64,000 bases of DNA from Sva-07 sp963829585 (GTDB lineage Bacteria; Actinomycetota; Acidimicrobiia; Acidimicrobiales; Ilumatobacteraceae), in assembly GCA_963829585.1 (NCBI GenBank), contig CAWHJD010000011.1, forward strand, positions 1-64,000, written 5' to 3'. Numbering within the stretch: position 1 is the stretch's first letter; every line of letters begins with the position of its first letter. The position numbers were made by a program, and so were the translations under genes. Shown here one piece after another: positions 1 to 8,189 of the stretch. The notes below the pieces were generated by a model. The model did not search any database and was not told the DNA's origin. It saw only the letters and a list, made by a program, of their open reading frames with translations.

Positions 1-120
1 CGGGAATTCTCCGACAGCGTTGTACGCACGCAGCACCGGCTGGGGGTCGGAGACCGACACGACGTCGAGACGCGGTTCGACCACGGAGATCAGATCCCGG
101 ATCGAGGCCTGCGCGCTCAC
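1..120 (-). CDS. Partial hypothetical protein (N-terminus only)
   Basis: A reading frame opens with GTG at 120 and runs off the left edge. It gives 40 residues beginning VSAQASIRDLISVVEPRLDV. Nearly all codons end in G or C, as in the real genes nearby, and no stop interrupts it. A GGGGA stretch lies just upstream as a weak ribosome site. It is divergent from the oxidoreductase gene that follows. Too little is visible to name a family. Confidence 0.5.
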   Translation of the reverse strand, partial: MSAQASIRDLISVVEPRLDVVSVSDPQPVLRAYNAVGEFP

Positions 121-268
121 GTCGCCGTCCCCGGCAGAGCGGTGGACAAGAGCCTGATCATGTGGCCCGAGTACCCCATCGTCCAGATCTCAACCATGGC
201 TGGACATCGACCACGCCGAGCCCAGGGCAGACGTGTGGCACCGGGCCCGGCTGGGTACGCGAGACGGC

Positions 269-1306
269 ATGACCACCAACGAGGAATACACCGACACTTC
301 GACGGAAGCGGCCGTGCAGTTCGGCCTCACCCTGTCCAGCGAGGAACATGACCCGTCGCGTCTGCTCGACATCGCCGAACTGGCCGAGCGTTCGGGGTTC
401 GACTTCGTGTCGATCTCCGATCATTTCCATCCATGGCTCGACGCGCAGGGGCATTCACCCTTCGTGTGGACCATGCTCGGTGCCCTGGCGGAACGCACCG
501 ACCGCCTCGGGGTCGCGGTGGGAGTCTCCTGTCCCATCATGCGCATTCACCCGGTCATCCTCGCTCAGGCCACCGCCACGGCACATGCCCTGCTCGGCGA
601 TCGCTTCACCTGGGGTGTGGGGACCGGCGAAGCGCTGAACGAGCACGTGCTGGGAGACAAGTGGCCCCCTGCGCCCCGCCGCCTGGACATGCTCCACGAA
701 GCGGTCGAGCTGATCCGACTGCTCTGGGGAGGCGACGAGATCAACTTCGACGGCGAGTTCTTCCACGCCGAGAACGCACGCGTCTACGACGCACCCGGAA
801 CAGCGATACCGATCGTCGTGTCGGCATTCGGACCGCAGGCGGCCGCACTCGCGGCAGACATCGGCGACGGACTGTGGGCGACCGGCGGCGCGTCCGACGC
901 CATCAGTCGCTGGAAGCAGAGCGGCGGGTCGGGCGTCGTGTACAGCCAGATCGACGTCTGCTGGGCGTCCAGTACGGACGACGCGCTGGACACGGTGGAG
1001 CGAGTGTGGCCGACCGCCGGCGTTCCCGGCCAGCTCAGTCAGGACCTTCCGACACCCGCCCACTTCGAGCAGGCGGCCAAGACGGTGCGCCGAGACGACC
1101 TCGCCGACGAAGTGGTCGCCGGTCCGGACACCGACCGCCTGCTGGCCGAAGCTCGCGACGCGATCGCCGGAGGAGTCACCCACCTCTACTTCCACCAGAT
1201 CGGTGATGACCAGGAACTCTTCTGTGAGACATGGTCGAGCGGCCTCGGCGACGAGCTCCGATCCCGCGCACAGGGATTGACGGCGGCCGGTCGTGGAGCG
1301 CACTGA
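269..1306 (+). CDS. LLM-class F420-dependent oxidoreductase (G6PDH-like family)
   Basis: Luciferase-like monooxygenase fold enzyme of about 345 residues, expected to use coenzyme F420 in the cytoplasm. The sequence shows the family's N-terminal beta strand (VQFGLTLSSEEHDP), then SISDHFHPW, then the glycine-rich GVGTGEALNEHVLG segment typical of the group that includes F420-dependent glucose-6-phosphate dehydrogenase. A conserved FHQIG motif lies near the C-terminus. The substrate cannot be read from sequence. ATG 269 is chosen; an in-frame GTG at 233 would add 12 unconserved residues, and neither has a strong ribosome site. fumC follows after 24 bases and could be cotranscribed. Confidence 0.85.
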   Translation: MTTNEEYTDTSTEAAVQFGLTLSSEEHDPSRLLDIAELAERSGFDFVSISDHFHPWLDAQGHSPFVWTMLGALAERTDRLGVAVGVSCPIMRIHPVILAQATATAHALLGDRFTWGVGTGEALNEHVLGDKWPPAPRRLDMLHEAVELIRLLWGGDEINFDGEFFHAENARVYDAPGTAIPIVVSAFGPQAAALAADIGDGLWATGGASDAISRWKQSGGSGVVYSQIDVCWASSTDDALDTVERVWPTAGVPGQLSQDLPTPAHFEQAAKTVRRDDLADEVVAGPDTDRLLAEARDAIAGGVTHLYFHQIGDDQELFCETWSSGLGDELRSRAQGLTAAGRGAH

Positions 1307-1318
1307 TCCCGGTCGCGG

Positions 1319-1324
1319 TACGTT
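1319..1324 (+). promoter_or_regulatory. -10 box, fumC (leaderless type)
   Basis: TACGTT ends 6 nt before the fumC ATG, the spacing expected if transcription starts at or next to the start codon. No Shine-Dalgarno sequence is present. It lies just after the stop codon of the upstream gene. Confidence 0.4.
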
Positions 1325-1330
1325 CGGCAG

Positions 1331-2725
1331 ATGAACACGCATGAAGGGAGGCAGGACGTCGTCGGTCCTGCGACACGGCTTGCCCGGGAGAACTTCGCGG
1401 TATCAGGGCGCCCGGTCCCGATGTCGATCATCCGGGCGCTCGTGGCGATCAAGCGATCGATGGCGCACGCGAACGCGCAGTTCACCGGTCTGACCGGCGT
1501 CGACTCGGCGATGGCGGAGGCCATCGGTCTGGCGGCCGAGGAAGTGCTGCGGGGCGAGTGGGACGAGCAGTTCTCCATCGACGTCTTCCAGACGGGATCC
1601 GGTACCTCGACGAACATGAACGTGAACGAGGTGCTCGCCGCACTCGCCGAGCGACACCTGGACGGCTCGAGCATCCACCCGAACGATCACGTCAACGCAT
1701 CGCAATCGACGAACGACGTGTTCCCCACCGCCATACGTATCGCCGTTCTCAGCGAGATCCGAGACGTGCTGATGCCCGGCCTCGACGTGCTGCACGATGC
1801 ACTCGTCGACCGTGCCGATGAGTTCACTGACGTCGTCAAGGCGGGTCGCACCCACCTCATGGATGCCTCGCCGATCACGCTCGGCCAGGAGTTCGGCGGC
1901 TACGCAGCGCAGATCGCCGAAGCGCGGGAGCGACTGTCGGACACCGGCGTCCGAGTCGCCGCCGTCCCACTCGGAGGAACCGCAACCGGCAACGGTCTGA
2001 ACGCGCCGGCCGGGGTCGCGGACATTGCCATCGCCGACCTCGCGCGATCGACCGGTCTCGCGTTGTCGGCGGCGGCGAATCGGTTCGCTTCGCAGGCAAG
2101 TCCCGATGCCCTCGTCGAGCTGTCGGGCCAGCTCAGAGTCACCGCAACCGGGATGTTCAAGATCGCCAACGACATTCGACTCCTGGCGAGCGGACCGCAC
2201 ACCGGCCTTGCAGAGATCCGGCTGCCGGAGCTGCAGCCCGGCTCGTCGATCATGCCGGGAAAGGTCAATCCGGTGCTGTGCGAAGTCGTCACGCAGGTCG
2301 CCGCACAAGTCGTCGGCCACGACGCGGCCGTCGGGTTCGCCGGGAGCCAGGGAACGCTCGAGATGAACACCTATCTGCCCGTCATCGCCGACAACCTCCT
2401 GGCGTCCATCTCGCTCCTCGGCCGCGCCGCTGCCGACTTCGGTTCGCGATGTGTGCGCGGGATCGAAGCGGACGAGGAACGCTGTCGGGCATTCGCCGAA
2501 GTCAGTCCCGCAGTTGCGGCTGCGCTGAACCCTCTGATCGGATACGACGCCGCCACACAACTGGTTCGACGCGCCGCCGCCGAACAGCGGTCGCTTCGCG
2601 ACGTCGTGATCGACAGCGGTCTTCTCGACCAGGCCGACGTGGATGCCGTGATGGATGTCGATGCACTCGCCCGCGGCAGCGGTGCCCGCCCTGCGCCGGG
2701 CGGCGTGGACAACAGCCGACGGTGA
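1331..2725 (+). CDS. fumC: Class II fumarate hydratase
   Basis: Interconverts fumarate and malate in the TCA cycle; the family is an iron-independent homotetramer. The protein (464 residues) carries all three conserved segments of the fumarase/aspartase superfamily: GSGTSTNMNVNE near residue 88, HPNDHVNASQSTND, and the signature GSSIMPGKVNP at about 304-314. The N-terminus is unusual. The ORF is closed by an in-frame stop only 24 bases upstream, so it begins with MNTHEGRQDVVGPATRLARE. That is about 15 residues shorter than E. coli FumC and lacks the usual DSMG...VPAD strand. The activity call is firm; the start is the only doubt. Confidence 0.93.
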   Translation: MNTHEGRQDVVGPATRLARENFAVSGRPVPMSIIRALVAIKRSMAHANAQFTGLTGVDSAMAEAIGLAAEEVLRGEWDEQFSIDVFQTGSGTSTNMNVNEVLAALAERHLDGSSIHPNDHVNASQSTNDVFPTAIRIAVLSEIRDVLMPGLDVLHDALVDRADEFTDVVKAGRTHLMDASPITLGQEFGGYAAQIAEARERLSDTGVRVAAVPLGGTATGNGLNAPAGVADIAIADLARSTGLALSAAANRFASQASPDALVELSGQLRVTATGMFKIANDIRLLASGPHTGLAEIRLPELQPGSSIMPGKVNPVLCEVVTQVAAQVVGHDAAVGFAGSQGTLEMNTYLPVIADNLLASISLLGRAAADFGSRCVRGIEADEERCRAFAEVSPAVAAALNPLIGYDAATQLVRRAAAEQRSLRDVVIDSGLLDQADVDAVMDVDALARGSGARPAPGGVDNSRR

Positions 2726-2785
2726 CGTCGATGCCGCTCGCCTGGCATGCCGGCGATGCAGTCGCGCTCGGGAGCGCCGCTTGCG

Positions 2786-3265
2786 TCAGCCCGTGGCGTC
2801 GGGCTCGACGTCCACGCTGCCGCCGAACCATGCACGGTCTGTGTGCCCGTGCTCCTCGTCCGTCCCCTCGGCAACCGCCTCGGCCTGCACCGCGCCGAAT
2901 GCGGCGGAGATGTCGGCATCGTTCTCGGAGGCGGATGGGCCGTACCCCAGCACGAGCGTGCCCACCCTCGCGCACTGTGGACACCTCGCGGCAATGACCG
3001 TGACCATGTCGTCGGGATCCGAAGCGCCCTCCAGTCGGCGAGCCCCCTCGATCGCGAACGAGACGGCCGGCGATCGCGTGCCGCACCCGCAGCACTCGAT
3101 GGCAGCGCCGTCGAGCGGAATCAGCTGCTCCGTGAACCCCCGCTGCTCGAACGAATGCAGAACTGCGGTGACCGTCGTGTTGTCCGACGGCGCTCCGCTG
3201 ACCGGCGCCCCGGCCGGAGGGCGGACGAGGCCGCCATCGTCGGGTTCGGCGGACGCGTCACTCAT
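2786..3265 (-). CDS. Conserved hypothetical protein with four-cysteine zinc-ribbon motif
   Basis: A 159-residue soluble protein. Its middle holds two cysteine pairs, ECCGCGTRSP and ARCPQCARVG, spaced as in a zinc ribbon, flanking a stretch that reads as beta strands (PAVSFAIEGARR). The N- and C-terminal tails are acidic and proline- or glycine-rich. The gene is convergent with fumC and sits 97 bases downstream of the DHFR-like gene on the same strand. No family name is assigned; a nucleic-acid or metal-binding role is only a guess from the ribbon. Confidence 0.7.
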   Translation of the reverse strand: MSDASAEPDDGGLVRPPAGAPVSGAPSDNTTVTAVLHSFEQRGFTEQLIPLDGAAIECCGCGTRSPAVSFAIEGARRLEGASDPDDMVTVIAARCPQCARVGTLVLGYGPSASENDADISAAFGAVQAEAVAEGTDEEHGHTDRAWFGGSVDVEPDATG

Positions 3266-3362
3266 TCTTCTTCGCTACCCCGCTTCGACACGCCGGAAAC
3301 CTCGACTCCGCCCTCTCGACGAACCGCTTCCGGATCCGTGACGGCGACGTGGCGCCGTCACG

Positions 3363-4004
3363 TCATCGGGTGAACGTGATGTGGGTGACGCCGCTGGGCG
3401 TCGAGACCACCTCGACGTCGTACTCCTGCTCCAACGCCTCCAGGCCGTCCCACAGCCGAACACCGCGACCGAGCAGGATCGGCACCAGGACGACGTGCAG
3501 ATGGTCGACGAGACCGGCCGCGAGGAACGATCGCATCATGGTCGGGCCTCCGCCGATACGGATGTCCTGACCGCCTGCTGCGTCCCGCGCCACCTGAAGT
3601 GCATCCGCCGGCGCAGCGTCGAGGAAGTGGAACGTCGTCCCACCCTCCATCTCCAGCGACGGGCGCGGACGGTGGGTCAGGACGTACGTCGGCGTGTGGA
3701 ACGGCGGGTTGTCTCCCCACCACCCGCGCCACTCCGGGTCGTCCTGCCAGCCCGGAGGGCCGAACTTGCCCGCTCCCATGATCTCCGCACCGATCCCGGG
3801 TCCGTGCCGATCGGCCATCGCGTGGTCGAAGCCCTCGGTACCGCCCGACTCGCCGAGCACGGTGCTGCGGGCGAACCGGGTCGGCATCACCCACTCGTGG
3901 AGCCGGTGACCGGCGTGGCCGAACGGCGCGTCGAGGGTCTGCCCCTCGCCCGTGGCGAACCCGTCGAGCGAGATCGAGAAGTTGTGGACACGCACGCGCG
4001 ACAT
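3363..4004 (-). CDS. Dihydrofolate reductase family protein (RibD C-terminal type)
   Basis: A 213-residue protein of the DHFR/RibD_C superfamily, NAD(P)H-binding reductases that act on pterins or other small molecules. It opens with RVHNFSISLDGFATG, the usual start of the family, and ends with the glycine-rich IGGGPTMMRSFLAAGLVDHL segment followed by PILLGRGVRLWDGL. ATG 4004 is strongly supported: AAGGAG lies 6 bases upstream (4010-4015), one of the few clear Shine-Dalgarno sites in the window, while the longer frame adds unconserved sequence. It is a stand-alone reductase of unknown substrate, next to an SRPBCC/ArsR pair on the same strand. Confidence 0.85.
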   Translation of the reverse strand: MSRVRVHNFSISLDGFATGEGQTLDAPFGHAGHRLHEWVMPTRFARSTVLGESGGTEGFDHAMADRHGPGIGAEIMGAGKFGPPGWQDDPEWRGWWGDNPPFHTPTYVLTHRPRPSLEMEGGTTFHFLDAAPADALQVARDAAGGQDIRIGGGPTMMRSFLAAGLVDHLHVVLVPILLGRGVRLWDGLEALEQEYDVEVVSTPSGVTHITFTR

Positions 4005-4080
4005 GGCGGCTCCTTCGGCTGGTGGTGGTCGGTCGGACTGGTTGTCGTGTTCGTGGCGAGATGACATCGGGCCGCGGGAT

Positions 4081-4569
4081 TCAGGTGGCGCCGAGATGGT
4101 GAGCCAGCTTCCGCATCGTCTGCAGACCGAGTTCGACGGCGCCGAAACCAATGCCTGCATCTCGCTGCTCGACGGTCGGGTGAAGCTGTCGCAGCGTCAA
4201 CACCGTCTTTCCGTCGGCTTGTTGATCGAGGGTGATCGTCACTCGGAAGCGCGCCGGGTCATCGTCGACATCGGACCCGTGATCCAGCACCAGCCTCTCG
4301 CCTGGAACGATGTCGAGGTAGTCGAAGCGGTTCGTGAACACGGTGCCGTCTCCGGAGACCATGTCGAAGCGCGCTCGGCCGCCCGGGCGCACGTCCATCT
4401 CCCGGACAGTGCAGGTGAACCCGTCAGGGCCGAACCATCGGCAGAAGGCGTCGGCATCGGTCCACGCCGCGAACACCGCCTCGCGGGCCGCGTCGAGGAC
4501 TCGGACGAGGACGATCTCGCGATCGAGAGCCCACGTGGTCCGATCGGTGTCGGGTGGCGTACCGCTCAT
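4081..4569 (-). CDS. SRPBCC domain protein, AHSA1-like
   Basis: A 162-residue START/Bet v 1-fold protein related to the C-terminal domain of Aha1. Diagnostic segments are LVRVLDAAREAVFAAWTDAD and CRWFGPDGFTCTV, followed by the EMDVRPGGRARFDM strand and a C-terminal helix. Its ATG overlaps the stop of the upstream arsR-type gene by four bases (ATGA), so the two are translationally coupled. ArsR regulators paired with an SRPBCC protein are a common bacterial two-gene cassette; the ligand is unknown. Confidence 0.88.
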   Translation of the reverse strand: MSGTPPDTDRTTWALDREIVLVRVLDAAREAVFAAWTDADAFCRWFGPDGFTCTVREMDVRPGGRARFDMVSGDGTVFTNRFDYLDIVPGERLVLDHGSDVDDDPARFRVTITLDQQADGKTVLTLRQLHPTVEQRDAGIGFGAVELGLQTMRKLAHHLGAT

Positions 4570-4934
4570 GGCTTCTCCGATGTCGTTGGGGAGGCGGTTC
4601 GGTCGGATGTGCGCTGGAGGTGTGTCTCGAGTCGGTCGAGACGATGCTCCCACGCAGCTCGTGTGTGCTCGGCCCATGCGGCGATCTCGACCAGAGGTTC
4701 CGGCCGCAGCCGGCACGGCCGCCGTTGTCCATCCCTGCCGCGGCTGATCAGACCGGCGCTCTCGAGGACCTTCAGATGACGGGAGATGGCCGGGAGACTG
4801 ATCGGGAACGGTTCGGCCAACTCGAGCACGGTCGCCTCACCGTCGGCCAATCGACGCACGATCGAGCGTCGCGTCGGGTCCGACAGAGCAGCGAAGACGA
4901 CGTCGAACCGATCGGGGGCCGTCGCCGTCATCAT
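4566..4934 (-). CDS. ArsR-family winged-helix transcriptional regulator
   Basis: A 122-residue repressor-type DNA-binding protein. It shows the ArsR hallmarks FAALSDPTRRSIVRRLADGE, the recognition helix PISLPAISRHLKVLESAGLI, and the wing (SRGRDGQRRPCRL). No metal-binding cysteine pair is present, so it is probably not a metal sensor. It heads the two-gene unit with the SRPBCC gene (ATGA overlap). The intergenic region toward the ROK gene (4935-4987) is unusually AT-rich and probably holds the operator. Two consecutive ATGs (4934 and 4931) are possible starts, with GGAG upstream. Confidence 0.9.
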   Translation of the reverse strand: MMTATAPDRFDVVFAALSDPTRRSIVRRLADGEATVLELAEPFPISLPAISRHLKVLESAGLISRGRDGQRRPCRLRPEPLVEIAAWAEHTRAAWEHRLDRLETHLQRTSDRTASPTTSEKP

Positions 4935-5053
4935 TGCCGTCGCTCCGGTAGATATTTCACAGATCAGTTATTTAACAGACTGGCTACATGAAGTCAAGGC
5001 GCCGGCACGGTGAGCCGACACCAGCTCTCCGACGATCGAGTACCGTCGGCGCC

Positions 5054-6070
5054 GTGGATGCAGGAGCGGTGATCGTCGGCATCGACGTCGGCGGGACCTC
5101 GAACAACATCACCGTGCTCGCGCACAACGGAACGTTCCTGATCGAGCGGATGCTCGAGGTACCGAGCCGGGTGCTCGAGGGACCGCCGAGCGCTCTCGCG
5201 GCCCTCCGGCAGGCGTACGAGCTCGGCCTGTCGACGACGGGTCGCGATCACGCCGACGTGCTCGCCGTCGGACTCGACACCCCCGGACCCGCCGGAGCGA
5301 CCGGCGTGTTGTCCCGGAAGGGCAGCACCAACTTCTCGAGTCCTGACTGGTGGGGATACGACATCCGGGGCGCGCTCGAAGCCGAGCTCGGCAAGCCGGT
5401 CGTGTACTCCAACGACGGAAACGCCGCAGCGATGTACGCCCACTACGCGCACTTCAGTGCCGTGGCGATCGATCGTTCGTCCGTGTCGGCCATCGTCGGC
5501 ACCGGTCTCGGTGGCGGGGTCATCCACGACGGTCGGATCGTCGTCGGTGCCGCCGGCATGGGCGGCGAACTCGGTCATGTGCACATCCCGGCGACCGGCA
5601 TCGTCGAACCCGACCAGCCGATCCCGGTGTGCGCGTGCGGGTTCGTGTCCGACGCCGAGTCGTACGCGTCGCTGACCGGGATCAAGAACCATCTCCTCCC
5701 CTATTGGCTCGGCCGTTACCCGGACCACCCGCTGCATGGCGTCGATCCTGCCAGCGCCGCCAAGCAGGTGCGTGGCCTGGCCGAACGCGACCGCGACCCC
5801 ATGGCCATGGCGGTCTTCGAGCAGCAGGCGAAGGCACTCGGTCACCTGTTCACGGTTGCCGCGAACTTCATCGATCCCGACGCTTACTTCGTGGGCGGCG
5901 GCGTGGTCGAGACCGCGCCCTGGTTCCGAACGTGGTTCCTCGACACGGTGCGGGCGCACACCACGCTGCGGTCCGAGCAGGCCGAGCGCAGCGAGTTCGA
6001 GCTGGTGCTCGACCTCGACATGGCCGGCGCCCGCGGCGCCGCACTGGCCGCGCTCCGCACCGTCGGCTGA
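5054..6070 (+). CDS. ROK family sugar kinase-like protein
   Basis: About 338 residues with the ROK (repressor, ORF, kinase) fold. The N-terminal phosphate loop is VGIDVGGTSNN and a second glycine-rich loop is IVGTGLGGGV; the acidic ND pair in VVYSNDGNAA fits the catalytic aspartate. The ROK zinc site normally has a histidine and three cysteines. Here only CACG is kept, followed by FVSDAESYAS, so the third cysteine is replaced. GTG 5054 starts right before the fold; ATG 4988 would add a basic 22-residue tail unlike ROK proteins. Glucokinase-like activity is possible but not proven. Confidence 0.8.
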   Translation: MDAGAVIVGIDVGGTSNNITVLAHNGTFLIERMLEVPSRVLEGPPSALAALRQAYELGLSTTGRDHADVLAVGLDTPGPAGATGVLSRKGSTNFSSPDWWGYDIRGALEAELGKPVVYSNDGNAAAMYAHYAHFSAVAIDRSSVSAIVGTGLGGGVIHDGRIVVGAAGMGGELGHVHIPATGIVEPDQPIPVCACGFVSDAESYASLTGIKNHLLPYWLGRYPDHPLHGVDPASAAKQVRGLAERDRDPMAMAVFEQQAKALGHLFTVAANFIDPDAYFVGGGVVETAPWFRTWFLDTVRAHTTLRSEQAERSEFELVLDLDMAGARGAALAALRTVG

Positions 6071-6219
6071 CCCGATCGACCGCTCGCCTGCCGGAACCCC
6101 TCGCTGAGTCCACCGACCCTCATGACCGCTGACCCGAAAGCGGTTGTCAGTGGACCTCGGTCGCCGTCGGCCGGCTCGGCCCCACCGGTGGTCGCCGAAC
6201 TCGCGAGACTGTCGCCGAC

Positions 6220-7293
6220 ATGAATCGCACCGGCATGCTCCGCTGCGGCGCCGCCGCGGTCCTGTTCGGACTCTCGGCGCCGCTTGCGTCGAAGCTCACC
6301 GACGACATGGGCGCCTTCACGCTCGCCGGGCTGCTCTATGTCGGAGCCGCTCTCGCCGTCGTCCCTTTCGTCGGCCGAACGCCGCCAACCCGACACGCGG
6401 TCCGGGCATCGCTCCCCAACCTCTCGCTCGCTGTGATCCTCGGCGGCGCCGTCGGGCCAGTGTTGCTCGCCGCAGGACTCGGCGTCCTCCCCGCCGCCAC
6501 TTCCTCGTTACTGCTCAACCTCGAACTCGTCTTCACCACGATCGTCGCCAGCCTCATCTTCCACGAACACCTCGGCCGCAACGTGATGGCCGGCACCACA
6601 CTCGTCGTCGTCGGAAGCATCACCCTCGCCTGGTCCGGTAACCCCGAATTGCGCTGGGGCGCACTTCTCATCGCCGGGGCGTGCCTGTGCTGGGCCATCG
6701 ACAACAGCACCACCGCCGCCATCGACCAGATCCGCCCCAGCCACATCACCCTCGCCAAAGGCGTGATCGCAGGCGGCACCAATCTGATCATCGGTCTCTC
6801 ACTCACCGGGGTCCCATCGACCGGACCCATCTTTGCCGCACTCGTCATCGGTGGTTTCGGCTATGGCGCTTCGATCACCCTCTGGGTCGCCGGCGCACGC
6901 GACCTCGGTGCGGCCCGCGGACAACTCATCTTCGCGACCGCACCCTTCATCGGAGCACTCGTCGCCTGGAGCGTCCTCGACGAACCCATCACCAGCCGCG
7001 AAGTGATCGCCTTCCTGATCGCCGCGACAGGCGTCGGATTCGTACTCGGCAGCGATCACGAACACGAACACCGACATCAACCGTCACAACACACGCACGA
7101 CCACACCACGACCAACACCACGACCACCACGCCGAACCGCTGCCGTCAAACCGCCACACCCACCAGCACGAACACCCACAGGTGGTGCACCGACACCCAC
7201 ACCTCCCGGACCTCCACCACCGTCACGAACACTGAAGCAGTGGCTTCGACCACGAAAGCACACATCTTCGACTCCGGTGCGGGCCAACGCTGA
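6220..7293 (+). CDS. EamA/DMT-family transporter with frameshifted histidine-rich tail
   Basis: A drug/metabolite-transporter superfamily membrane protein with about ten hydrophobic segments over residues 5-285, in two EamA repeats; LIFHEHLG and SVLDEPIT mark the ends of the repeats. After the last helix comes a histidine-rich cytosolic tail starting SDHEHEHRHQ. From about 7104 the frame turns into a Thr/Asn-rich stretch ending at 7293. The other forward frame continues the His-rich tail (HHDQHHDHHAEP, then HTHQHEHP, then LPDLHHRHEH) to a stop at 7233-7235. One missing C near 7104 explains this, so the true end is probably 7235. The substrate is unknown; the tail may bind metal. Confidence 0.8.
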   Translation: MNRTGMLRCGAAAVLFGLSAPLASKLTDDMGAFTLAGLLYVGAALAVVPFVGRTPPTRHAVRASLPNLSLAVILGGAVGPVLLAAGLGVLPAATSSLLLNLELVFTTIVASLIFHEHLGRNVMAGTTLVVVGSITLAWSGNPELRWGALLIAGACLCWAIDNSTTAAIDQIRPSHITLAKGVIAGGTNLIIGLSLTGVPSTGPIFAALVIGGFGYGASITLWVAGARDLGAARGQLIFATAPFIGALVAWSVLDEPITSREVIAFLIAATGVGFVLGSDHEHEHRHQPSQHTHDHTTTNTTTTTPNRCRQTATPTSTNTHRWCTDTHTSRTSTTVTNTEAVASTTKAHIFDSGAGQR

Positions 7294-7326
7294 TCGTCGG
7301 TCGACGCTCAGCTGGCCGCGGATGGG

Positions 7327-7348
7327 CACGGCGTCACCGAACGCCGTG
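7327..7348. terminator. Possible convergent terminator hairpin
   Basis: CACGGCGT and ACGCCGTG form an 8-bp perfect stem with a 6-nt loop in the 103-base gap between the convergent EamA and membrane-protein genes. There is no long T run, so termination is only suggested by position. Confidence 0.35.
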
Positions 7349-7396
7349 GTGCGTTTGGCGAGATCACCCGGGCGTGTGTTGTTTCTTCCTCAGACC

Positions 7397-7999
7397 TCAG
7401 CGGCGCTCCGCCCTGGCCACCCAGTCACTGGTCCCCGTGATGCTCAGCCCCTCCTCGGGGTCGTAGAACCACTCCTGTCGATGGTGGTCGCACTCCATCT
7501 CACGCACATCGGGCGTGCCCGTGCAGACGAATTCGGTCGGCTCCTCGAATTCGAACGTGTCGGACATCTTCATCACCCGGGTGAAATTGATGGTGAGTGT
7601 CGAGCCCTCCCACGTGTAGGTGCCCACATCGGTCTGATCTTCGATGACGTCGATCGGTCCGCTGCTCCCGTCACCGAACAGGCTGATGGTGTAGATGCCC
7701 TGCCCGGTCTCAGGGTCGAAGAAGTACCAGGTCCCTCCAGCAGCAGCCGGCGGCGTCGCGGGGTCGGTCTTCTTGTCCTCGTCATCGCCGCGCCAGCCGA
7801 AGACGAAGGCCAGGAGGATGAAGACGAGCGCGAAGACGAGCGCCGCCCAACCCAATCCCTTCCCGCCCTTCCACCATCGACGTGACGGCTTCGGCGTGGT
7901 CTGGAAGGGAGTCAGCAGGTCGATCTTCTCGCGCACCGCTGCGTCGACCTCCCGGGCCCCTGGGGACAGTCCGGACGGTGTGGTCGGATGTTCAGCCAC
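7397..7999 (-). CDS. Hypothetical single-pass membrane protein
   Basis: A 200-residue protein with a short N-terminal cytosolic part, one strong membrane helix (GWAALVFALVFILLAFVFGW near residue 70) and an extracytoplasmic C-terminal domain. That domain contains WYFFDPETGQG, YTWEGSTLTINF and a pair of cysteines (FVCTGTP, EMECDHH), and looks like a small beta-rich domain. GTG 7999 is chosen, with GGGGAGG upstream, because the longer ATG at 8089 would lie inside the tRNA gene. No family is recognised. It is encoded on the same strand as the tRNA, just downstream of it. Confidence 0.7.
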   Translation of the reverse strand: MAEHPTTPSGLSPGAREVDAAVREKIDLLTPFQTTPKPSRRWWKGGKGLGWAALVFALVFILLAFVFGWRGDDEDKKTDPATPPAAAGGTWYFFDPETGQGIYTISLFGDGSSGPIDVIEDQTDVGTYTWEGSTLTINFTRVMKMSDTFEFEEPTEFVCTGTPDVREMECDHHRQEWFYDPEEGLSITGTSDWVARAERR

Positions 8000-8061
8000 G
8001 ACGACAGCGTCCTCCCCGGACCAGATCGTCGCCAGGGCCGGAGGACCCGATGACGCGATGG

Positions 8062-8138
8062 TGGTGGGGCGGGTGGGGCTCGAACCCACGACCCACGGAT
8101 TATGAGTCCGCTGCTCTAACCGACTGAGCTACCGCCCC
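8062..8138 (-). tRNA. tRNA-Met (CAU), possibly tRNA-Ile2
   Basis: A full cloverleaf read on the minus strand. The acceptor stem is GGGGCGG with CCGCCCC, the D arm GCTC/GAGC, the anticodon loop CTCATAA (anticodon CAT) and the T arm GTGGGTTCGAGCCCCAC. Discriminator A and an encoded CCA follow. The anticodon CAU fits elongator Met or lysidine-modified Ile2; initiator tRNA is unlikely because the acceptor end is fully paired. Confidence 0.93.
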
Positions 8139-8189
8139 GGAACCGGATGCGACCCCAACATAGGGCACCGAGCAACGGCGACGACGTGC

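Noticed and set aside
8000..8089. ATG 8089 as start of the membrane protein
   Set aside because: It would place the N-terminus inside tRNA-Met; GTG 7999 has a plausible ribosome site.
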